DNA of 64,000 nucleotides from assembly GCA_963669155.1 (NCBI GenBank), contig OZ022580.1, forward strand, positions 26,171,394 to 26,235,393, written 5' to 3'. This document shows positions 56,030-64,000 of the stretch, one piece after another; positions within the stretch are counted from its first letter, which is position 1; each line of letters begins with the position of its first letter. Under the pieces are notes generated by a model, which worked only from the letters and a program-made list of their open reading frames with translations, was not told the origin of the DNA and searched no databases. The DNA comes from Arbacia lixula. Taxonomy: Eukaryota; Echinodermata; Echinoidea; Arbacioida; Arbaciidae. A program made the position numbers and the translations under genes.

Positions 56030-56447
56030 GCAAAACTCCGATCCTACGTAGTCTCCACTGGCTTCCGATAAGGGCTCGTGTTCAGTTTAAATTCACTCTT
56101 GCATTCAAATGCCTATGTGGAAATGCTCCTGTCTATCTTACGGAACTCATCAAACGATACCAGCCTAGTCGTAATCTTCGTTCTCAATCATAAAATATTC
56201 TCTCTGAAATTCGTGTAAAACCTAAGACATTCGGTGATAGAGCTTTTGCAAATACGGCACCAAAATTATGGCATAACCATGCATCCCCAAGGCCTTAGAT
56301 CATTGACAGACTTCGATCAACTTAAATCAACACTAGAGACGCATCTGTTTGATGATTTTTAAGTGATTTTCAAATTCTCACATAATCAATTTTTACTTTC
56401 ACATACATAGAGACTATTTGAATGGTATTATGCGTCTCTAAGAACTG

Positions 56448-56483
<36 letters not shown>

Positions 56484-56985
56484 GTTATTATTATTATCAT
56501 TATTATGATTATTATTATTGGTATTATTATTAGTAGTAGTATTATTACCTTCGAGGGGGAGGGATGGGTAATGGTGCACTACTTATTGACGTTTCGTTAT
56601 TCCATATAGTTCATCGCATTGTCTTGTCTTGGCTATTAATCATTTGTTTAATATGTGTATTTTTGTTGGCTTTGTGTGTGTTCAATACTCGCACAGGTTT
56701 TTCTTTGAGGCATTTTAAGTACGTGTTTTGATGTATTCTGTACACATTTAATTTATCTTACGTCCATTCACTGGACTTCATTTTACCATACATTTAATCT
56801 GACATTGAAGTTCATCACACTTTACAAGCCATAGGCTTTGTGGCAATACCTTTAAATCGAATGTACATGAACAAATATGCTCATTTTGTTTTTAACCGTC
56901 TCAGTACCATGCAACGAAAAGCTTATTGACTTATTAAGCATTTCATGCACCCATGGAATTGAAAAAGGATTGAATTGACATCGAG
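56030..56985 (+). mobile_element. 3' part of a CR1/L2-like LINE (RT C-terminus and 3' UTR)
   Basis: Translates in pieces as LRSLHWLPIRARVQFKF, AFKCLCGNAPVYLTELIK and KTFGDRAFANTAPKLWHN, the end of the RT in L2/CR1-type LINEs, with an in-frame stop after RSQS. The 3' UTR contains an ATT microsatellite. Its terminal ACAAGCCATAGGCTTTG segment also resembles the LINE at 10835, so the two share a 3' end. A - strand copy of the coding part lies at 58432..58730. Confidence 0.75.
56448..56545 (+). repeat. (ATT)n microsatellite in LINE 3' UTR
   Basis: ATT triplets interrupted by GTT, ATC and GTA. Confidence 0.9.
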
Positions 56986-56989
56986 ACCG

Positions 56990-57391
56990 CAATCGGCACA
57001 CATCGCGGTGATCCGTTCTGCACTGTCTGCACAGAGCTTAGTGATTGTTGGCGGAGCAGAGCGTGTTATACGAGCTACCAAACGGGGCGATTGCAAACGT
57101 GAAAACGGATAGTTGTTCATTTTTCCTGAAAATAATCTTGAAGCTATAAATTTGACTTCTATAAGAGTATAGGCCTACTGCTGACCCATGCCGAGTTTCA
57201 GTCTCAAATGACGATGTTAACATATATAATGCGTAAGTGTGTGTACATGCTGGTGCATACTTAGTTTCCGATACATTAAGCTTGTACATATTATTATCCA
57301 AAATGTGCATTACGTGTGTATGGCGTATGAGTGGCTTTTAATGTTGCCATAATGCTTAAAAGCGATGGTACCGTGTATTATGTTCCTACCA

Positions 57392-57422
<31 letters not shown>

Positions 57423-58254
57423 TTTTCCGGTAGTGACGTCGCATATGTGGTGATTTTGGCGGGAAAGCATCGGATACAGCTTGCAGCAAAACATTTTTGT
57501 AATGTCCAGGGTTCACCCTCTCGACCTATGGGTTCATTTGTTCCGGCCCTTTTTACAAGAATGAATCTTCTGGGCTCCCGGTCTATCTTAGCATTTCCAT
57601 TATGAGGTTGTAGAATGTTCGCCAACAAAATGTGTTAACGCGGCGCGTCATGGAATCATGAAAACCAGGCTCAACACAAGTACATGTGTAAAAACCAAAT
57701 TTCTCATAGAAGCAATACTTTTTAGATACTAACAAAATATGTGAGTCACGCAGATTATCACCAGTCCAGGCCATTAAAGCCAAGGAGAGAATACCCCCCC
57801 CCCCCCCCAATCCTCTCTCTCTCTCTCTCTCCCTCGCTCTCTTCCCCTTTGTAGTCAGTTCCCATCTGTGGTTAGCACTTTTAAACAATGTTCCCATTCA
57901 CAAGGATGCATACTTCTCTACCAAATTTCTCCCTCATAGATGATTATATTCCTTCCTAGTTTATACTACGCACCCAGTCCCAGTAAGAGAAACTCTACTT
58001 TACTTTAGTTTATGCGTGCATCTCTTTCTAGCCGCCTTGCAGAGATGTGTGAATACAGTTGACTTCATATTTATTTCCATACTACAACTATATTACTATT
58101 CAGATTGCATCCCACAGCTTAATCTACAGCTACTACTCCACAACATTACTACAACTAGTATTATAAACTATATTACCAGTGACTCTTGATTCTTGATGGA
58201 CATCTGCCATTTTTTTACACAATAAACATGATAAAGGACCGTTAACTATCAATG
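56990..58254. other. gene-free stretch
   Basis: Contains the A27 run, a C-run plus (CT)n tract at 57796..57840, and no coding signal. Confidence 0.45.
57394..57420 (+). repeat. A27 homopolymer
   Basis: Uninterrupted A run preceding GGTTTTCCGGTAG. It could be an old poly(A) tail, but no coding remnant is visible beside it. Confidence 0.85.
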
Positions 58255-58430
58255 CACACAACAATAGAAATTTGCAAAAGTGACGCATACGACCTTCCCA
58301 CGGGCCTGCTACGACCACTCGTAATACTCATGCAGAGATCGCATCGTGACTCGGGACAACTCGGTACAACTCGGTGTAACTCGGCCTACCTTGGGGCAAT
58401 ATTCCATAACTCGTCAGGAAGTCGCGAGAG
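58255..58430. repeat. ACTCG/CGAGT word array (partial copy, reversed)
   Basis: The reverse complement aligns with 20610..20760 through GGAATATTGCCCCAAG, GAGTTACACCGAGTTG, CGAGTCACGATGCGATCTCT and GAGTCAC-like/ACTTTTGCAA sequence. It carries only one arm and abuts the truncated 3' end of the L2-like LINE. Confidence 0.75.
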
Positions 58431-59133
58431 GTAAAAAAAAGTTTGTCAATGAGATGTAATGCCTTGGGGAGGTTATTCCATAATTTGGGTGCCGTATTTG
58501 CAAAAGCTCTATTACCGAATGTCTTAGATTGTATACGAATTTCAGAGAGAAGATTTTTTTATTGAGAACGAAGATTACGACTAGGCTGGTATCGTTTGAT
58601 GAGTTTAGTAAGATAGACAGGAGCATTTCCTCCACAGAGGCATTTGAATATAAGAGTGAGGATTTTAAACTGAACACGAGCCCGGCCTTATCGGAAGCCA
58701 GTGGAGACTACGTAGAATCGGAGTTATACATTCAAATGTCCTTTTTCGCGTCACAAACCTTGCCGCTGAATTCTGTACACGTTGGAGTTTATTTAGTTGA
58801 ATTTCGGAGATTCCCAAAAACAGACCATTGTTGAAATCTAAGTAAATGAATATAAATGCGTGCTTTTGGATCTGACAAAACGGGAATATCTGAGACCGTT
58901 ATTGACAGCGATGATTGGAATTTATCACGAGGTTTTACATGCACAACTTCAGTTTTTCCTAGATTTAACTTTAGACTGTTTTGCAGTGGCCACTCCTGTA
59001 TTTCACACAAACAAGATTCAATTTGAGTTATTACTGTGGCACGACTAGTACATTTTGGTATTGAGACATAAATTTGGGTAGGCCTATCATCAGCCTATGT
59101 CACTTTGGTGATGCCACACTTCTCTATGATATT

Positions 59134-59535
59134 TTACAATGGAAACGTGTACATAGATAAACATAATGGCCCCATAACCATGATAACTGAACCCTGAGGA
59201 ACCCCCTCACTTAAAACACATGCAGCAGATGCAGTGCCCTTGATAGACACACTTTGAGTGCGGTTGCTGAAATATGAATGGAACCAGTTCAAAAGAGTAT
59301 TTCTAATCACATATTTTAACGAACATCGATTAAGCATAATGTCATGGTCAAACATGTCAATAGTGTCAAATACGGAGGAGTAATCTAGCATCACCTGCAC
59401 CGTCTCCTCCCCCCTATCTGCTGCCAGGAGTAAGTCATTATAAATGTGGAACACAGCTGTCTCAACACTGTGGCTTTTCCTATATGCTGATTGTGTTCTA
59501 CCATAATATGGTAGAACACTGCCAAACAAATACAT
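59134..59535 (-). pseudogene. L2-like LINE RT core fragment
   Basis: Holds the RT fingers and palm: AYRKSHSVETAVFHIYND, MLDYSSVFDTID with the first catalytic Asp, NWFHSYFSNRTQSV and EGVPQGSV. The YADD region is lost to a stop and small indels just downstream. Its start is disrupted by two adjacent perfect palindromes (59493..59605). Confidence 0.8.
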
Positions 59536-59605
59536 GCATATCTAGATCTGAACAGTTTATATTATAAACTGTTCAGATCTAGATATGCATGTATTTGTTT
59601 GGCAG
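59493..59605. repeat. two adjacent perfect palindromes inside LINE RT
   Basis: 59493..59519 has 13 bp arms and a 1 nt centre. 59519..59605 has 43 bp arms and a 1 nt centre at 59562. All pairs match, and the two share base 59519. They interrupt the RT coding between HAYLDLNS and the SAYRKSHS block. Confidence 0.97.
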
Positions 59606-60189
59606 GTGCTCGCTCCACTAATTTCCCAAGAAATTTAAGCTTCGCTATTGGTCTATAGTTTGCTAATATCTTTGGATCCAAACCTGACTTTTTTGTAAGA
59701 TCAACTTATGCATGTTTGAAGGATTCAGGGAAACAGCCGTCCATCAGAGGCAAATTAACTATTTGTGTGAGGACAGGAGCAAGCTCATCAACACATTTCT
59801 TCACCAACCATGTGGGTATCGGATCATGGTCACAGGGTGAAGATGGAGAATTAACGACCAGTCGCTATACTGCTATTTCAGTGATAGGGTTAAACTCTGG
59901 AACGGTAGGTCTACATATATCTGTACTGAACTCTGATACAGATGATGAGGCCTTTACATGACTTGACAACTCATTCCTTACATCTTTGACTTTCTCAGAA
60001 AATTACTGCACCAGCTGATTTGCCAAATATATGTCACTCGCGGAGTTCTTGGACGGAAGAACCTTCGCATTTGATGATGGGGAAAGTTTTCTTAAAGTTC
60101 TGAAATAACTGTCGAGTATTACAATCCTCAAATGAGTTTCTGTGGTATTCGCATCTTGTTTTGCTCAGCAACGCCTTGTATTTAGCTCG

Positions 60190-60618
60190 TTAATCACTAA
60201 AGATTTGCTTGTACACTTCAAGATTTGTGGAATTTCTAAGCCGCTCCCATCTCCTAAGAACCCTTTTCGCTTCACGGAGCGAATCACGGTACCAAGGTGC
60301 ATAGGAACGGGCAGAAATCGTTCGTGTAATTTCAGGCGCATGCCTATCCAACAGATCAAGTAAGATAATTTCATATTGTTCTACACGGGTCTCTAAATCG
60401 GAAGAAGTAGCCAAAAGTAGTGCAGATCTCCTAATATCCGAACAAAAGGCATTCATATCAATCTTACGAAACTTGCGTGTCTTTATGACAATCTTGTTCG
60501 GCAGTAGTTTGGAAATATTCAACCCAACTAGTGCATGATCTGAAGGCAAAATATCAGAGATTTTGGTATTGTCATCCAAAACGAAATTATCTGAAGAACG
60601 TGGGAGAATCAAGTCCAA
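60190..60618 (-). pseudogene. L2-like LINE endonuclease end and linker fragment
   Basis: Encodes the endonuclease C-terminus (DLILPRSSDNF, ILPSDHALVGLNIS with the conserved SDH) and the following linker (DRHAPEITRTIS, SYAPWYRDSLREAKRVLRR). The order matches L2/CR1 LINE ORF2. It is open for 142 codons, but frameshifted from the flanking parts. Confidence 0.75.
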
Positions 60619-60951
60619 GGTATGACCTTCTCCATGAGTTGGAGCTCGAACATGTTAATTAAAGTTATATGTAGTGATAATGTCATTTAAAAGTGCAGTG
60701 TTGGAGTTTGCAACATCGTCAACGTGAATATTAAAATCTTCACTCACCATGACGTGACCTGGATAAGTAGCTAGTTCTGCGAGGAGTGATGAAAACTCAT
60801 TAAAAAATCTTGGAGCCAAGGGCAATTTGTTTGCTGTCACTTGCGGTCTATAGATCACTACATGTCGAACAGATGAATATCGGGAACAACTGTTAACAAT
60901 CAAATTGATGATTTCAAAAGATTCGAAGGCTTTGGATGTTCAGCATGTTCA

Positions 60952-61134
60952 AAAGCACGGCCCATTCATAGGCGTTCGTGCGTTCCGTTCGCCGGTTGTC
61001 ACATGCGGTGGCGGTCTTACTTTAGCTGATTGTGTGCAAAGCGATTGTGTACACCTTATCGTTCGTACATCATGCGCCCACACGCTTGATATCGTCGCCG
61101 TCCCGCTACCTTGTTTATACATTTGGCTCTAGAG
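60952..61134 (+). repeat. duplicated sequence, copy A
   Basis: AAAGCACGGCCCATTCATAG, GGTGGCGGTCTTA and TGTGTGCAAAGCGATTGTG, then CCCACACGCTTGATATCGTC to TACATTTGGCTC. The first part recurs at 61624..61728 and the second at 62761..62833. Confidence 0.85.
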
Positions 61135-61623
61135 AGAAGATTTGAACTTCGCCGAAGTTTGCCTGCACTTTTTGTGAGTCGCGTTAGCTTGTTCTGAGTT
61201 CTGCCAATGCGTGGCTGATGTCCACTGCCAAAATCAAATTTATTAACCGTTAGATCACAATTAAAGTGAAAGCTCTGAAGATGTTACTCACTAATTAAGC
61301 AGATGTCGACGAAGTGCTGGAGTGACACTATTGGCATTAGTGATAAACATAACAGAAGTACCTTTCAATTTGGCTTGTTGGAGATATACATGATTTACAT
61401 GGATGTTTATGTTATGCCCAAAGTCAACTTTATTTAAGCATCCAGGCATAACTCATAGTTCTGGTAAACATTTTGGATTTTTGCATAAAAAATATTGTAT
61501 TTTAGTAACGTTCATATTTGTAAGAACCCATTGTGCGTTCCGTTTCTAAAGCTGAAATATGTTTGTGGTTCATGATCTGAAAAGAGTACATCAAATCAAT
61601 ACCTCACCCAGCAAGTTCTGGGT
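61135..61623. other. gene-free spacer between duplicated copies A and B
   Basis: Unique-looking AT-rich sequence; nothing recognised. Confidence 0.45.
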
Positions 61624-61728
61624 AAAGCACGGCCCATTCATAGGCGTTAATGCGTTCCGTTCGCCGTTGGTCACATTCGGTGGCGGTCTTAGTATAGCCG
61701 ATTGTGTGCAAAGCGATTGTGTACCCTT
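61624..61728 (+). repeat. duplicated sequence, copy B left part
   Basis: Near-identical to 60952..61050 and then stops at GTGTACCCTT, where the TACCACA word array begins. Confidence 0.85.
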
Positions 61729-61739
61729 TCAAAAATGTT

Positions 61740-62425
61740 CTGCGGTATTTCCTGTACATTTACCACACAAAATACCACAGGAATATCTGTTACCACAGGC
61801 ACGCGTGTGGTACTGTACCATATTCTCGTGTGGTAATGTTAGTGGGATGCTGTGGTATTCTTGACGTCCTGTTGTATTCCTGTGGTAACACCAAAAAATA
61901 CCACAGAAATATCTTACCACAGCCAAGTGTGTGGTAGTGTGCCATATGCTCGTGTGGTAATATGAACGTATTAAGGCTGTACGTGGTATTCTTGTGATCC
62001 TGCTGTATGCTTGTGATACTCATTGTTAATACGTACTCGAACTACCCCGGGAATATCCGTTACCACAGGTAGACATGTGGTAAATAGTAGGCCTACCATA
62101 GATTTGTGTTGTAATGTGAGCGGAAGGCTGTGGTATTCATGTGGTCCTGTTGTACTCCTGTGGTACTCAATGCAAACACTCACAATACCTCAGGTATACC
62201 CCCCCCCCCCCCCCCCTTCCCTAAACAGGTAGACATGTGGTAAATAGTACCATAGATTTTTGTTGTAATTATGTGAACGGAAGAATTGTAAACACTCAAA
62301 ATAGGTAGGCTAAAAACCTTCAACACCCTCCAGTCAAAACCTACTCTCAAAAAGCCCAGTCAGAAACATAGATTTATGTTGTAATGTGAACGGAAGACTG
62401 TGGTATTCTTGTGGTCCTGTAAACT
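61740..62425. repeat. TACCACA/TGTGGTA inverted word array
   Basis: Some twenty TACCACA(G) or TGTGGTA words, mixed orientation, with repeated flanks such as AATACCACAGGAATATC and CCTGTTGTATTCCTGTGGTA. It includes a C22 run near 62200. Confidence 0.7.
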
Positions 62426-62447
62426 CTTTTTTCTTTGGTAGAATTAA

Positions 62448-62745
62448 GGTTTCCAAACGCGTTTCAGGGAGTTGATAAACGCAAAGGTGTTTTGATTATG
62501 GAGTTCGGAAAGCTGTTTTGAAACACGCAAATTTGTACGATCCTAAACGCGTTTGAGCCAGAAACGCGTTTAAAGAAGCGAGATAAACGCAAAGCTGTTT
62601 TGAAACGGCTTTAAACCACGTGTTTTCGGTTACAAGGCCAGTTTGCGACTTGGGCGATCGAGTTGATAAACGCACCGTTTTTGAAACGCGTTTGGAAACG
62701 CGTTCGTAAAGGCCTTTAGAAACGCGTTTAAATTTCTGAAAAGTT
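62448..62745. repeat. AAACGCGTTT word array
   Basis: AAACGCGTTT or close variants (GAAACGCGTTTG, AAACGGCTTTAAAC) recur about ten times, interspersed with GTTGATAAACGC at 62470, 62660 and, as GTTGATAAGCAC, 62743. Confidence 0.7.
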
Positions 62746-62760
62746 GATAAGCACGGCCTT

Positions 62761-62833
62761 ATTATTTGTACAGCATGCACCCACACGCTTTTTATCGTCG
62801 CCGTCTCGCTACCTTGTTTACACATTTGGCTCC
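62761..62833 (+). repeat. duplicated sequence, right part (copy B or C)
   Basis: CATGCACCCACACGC to TACACATTTGGCTCC aligns with 61065..61131 of copy A. Confidence 0.8.
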
Positions 62834-63269
62834 TGTAGGCCGTGGGACGACCACGCGAAAACCGCTTCGTTTTTAAGTTTCGTTCACGTGGTCAGGGGCA
62901 TTGAAAAGGACACAGATCAGAATTACGTTTAAAATATGCAAAACCAGAATCCAGATGTTACTTGAAAAATCCTGCACACTGACGAGAAAAGTAAAGATAA
63001 ACGTAGCATTTTTAATTACGTCAGCCCTTTACACAGTGATCGGTTTGGTGTACATATGCACGCAAAAGTGCGTGAGCGGACCGGGGAAGCGTTGCCGTTT
63101 TGAAACGGGTTTAGCGATGGGAAATACTTGTATGGATGGCGCTGAATTTTATGTGACACGGTACCAAGCTATAAGTAATTATGTTAGTTGATGAAATGTC
63201 CCCGTGCAGAAAAGAGGTATTATAGTGGGGCGGTTAAGCTCAAAATATTGGCCGGATTGTGCACTTAAT
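62834..63269. other. gene-free spacer before the satellite
   Basis: No exon or repeat identified. A short frame at 62901..63191 has no recognisable motif. Confidence 0.4.
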
Positions 63270-64000
63270 GACTAAAGCATGAAATTTTCACCACATCATC
63301 GTTATGATCTAAGCTTCAATTTAAGCTATGGAAGCACTTTGGACTTGACCTCTGGTGACCTCTGGTGACCTTGATAGGTCATTGGCGTTGAAATAATGTT
63401 TTTTCCAATTCAGCACTAGCTAACTTCATTAAAATTGTATATTTATTTGCTAAATGTCATCGTTATGACCTAAGCTTTGATTTAAGCTATGGAAGCATTT
63501 TGTACTTGACCTCTGGTGACCTCTGGTGACCTTTAAAGGTCATTTGTGTCAAAATCATGCTTTTTTTCCTATTTAGCACTAGCTAACTTGATTAAAATTA
63601 TATATTTCTTTGGTAGATGTCATCATTATGACCGAATCTTCGATTTAAGCTATGGAAGAACTTTGGACTTGACCTCTGGTGACCTCTGGTGACCTTGAAA
63701 GGTCATTGGCGTCAAAATCACGTTTTTTCAATTCAGCACTAGCTAACTTCATTAAAATTATATATGTCTTTGTGTCATCGTTGTGACCTAAGTTTCGATT
63801 TAAGCTATGGAAGCACTTTGTACTTGACCTCTGGTGACCTCTGGTGACCTATAAAGGTCATTTGTGTCAAAACCATGCTTTTTTTCCGATTCAGCACTAT
63901 CTAACCTGATTAAAATTATATATTTCTTTGGTAAATGTCATCATTATAGCTTAAGCTTCGATTTAAGCTATGAAAGCTCTTTGTACATGACCTCTGTTGG
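63270..64000 (+). repeat. ~162 bp satellite with TGACCT clusters, continuing past the window
   Basis: At least 4.3 units beginning CATCGTTATGA near 63297, 63458, 63620, 63775 and 63938. Each holds TTTAAGCTATGGAAGCA, three TGACCT half-sites spaced by CTGG, an opposed AGGTCA, and CAGCACTAGCTAAC. Confidence 0.93.

Larger units (their letters stand above)
58432..60935 (-). mobile_element. degraded CR1/L2-like LINE (endonuclease and RT)
   Basis: Reading down the - strand: endonuclease scraps (FESFEIINLI, VVIYRPQVTANKLP, DFNIHVDD, then DLILPRSSDNFVL and SDHALVGL) at 60935..60560. A linker with APWYRDSLREAKR follows near 60290. RT pieces include NYRPIAKLKFLGKLVER at 59690, QSAYRKSHSVETAV at 59480, LDYSSVFDTID, GVPQGSV and a thumb piece at 58990, ending in HWLP-type sequence at 58720. 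Several stops and shifts interrupt it. The 3' end is cut at an ACTCG word array (58260..58430); the 5' end stops just before a duplicated sequence at 60952. Confidence 0.85.

Overview
The window looks like nuclear DNA of a marine invertebrate, probably a deuterostome such as an echinoderm (inference). Coding exons are short, separated by long introns with GT/AG boundaries, in an AT-rich background. It is dense in non-LTR retrotransposons, foldback MITEs, microsatellites and satellites. No bacterial operons, CRISPR arrays, rRNA genes or convincing tRNA genes were seen.

Three host loci can be supported. (1) An intronless-coding alpha-1,3-fucosyltransferase (GT10) on the + strand at 6992..8377, with a probable 5' UTR intron and a polyadenylation signal. 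(2) A complete SLC23 (nucleobase/ascorbate transporter, SVCT-like) gene on the - strand, 12 coding exons from 54367 down to 18474. All splice junctions join in phase to give a 627-residue protein. Two residues expected to line the substrate site differ from the usual family residues (Asp353 where Glu is usual; Ser403 where Gln, Glu or Pro is usual). (3) Two phase-compatible + strand exons (41366..41533 and 42646..42767) nested in intron 4 of the transporter, with a CpG-rich promoter-like segment upstream.

Layout: 1..4.4 kb is repeats (a CAGGG-ended MITE, short inverted 'word' arrays, tandem repeats, a GT microsatellite) and a Penelope-like RT scrap. 5..9.7 kb is the fucosyltransferase locus, bracketed by two copies of a dispersed repeat. 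10..13.9 kb holds a decayed LINE and a ~120 bp tandem repeat. 14.4..15.1 kb is a large CT microsatellite. 18.5..54.4 kb is the SLC23 gene, whose introns contain two LINEs with long RT ORFs, both antisense to the gene, many MITEs, a ~68 bp satellite and the nested exons. 55..61 kb holds LINE remnants, including a long antisense CR1/L2-like copy. 61..64 kb holds more word arrays and a ~162 bp satellite whose units carry clustered TGACCT/AGGTCA half-sites and which runs off the window.

The most unusual material is a recurring architecture: 0.2-0.7 kb blocks built from one short word and its reverse complement, irregularly spaced (ACTCG/CGAGT, GCGAG/CTCGC, TACCACA/TGTGGTA, AAACGCGTTT, GGGTACAA/TTGTACCC, CGACAT/ATGTCG). 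At least one block recurs elsewhere in the window with conserved flanks, which suggests mobile foldback-like elements.
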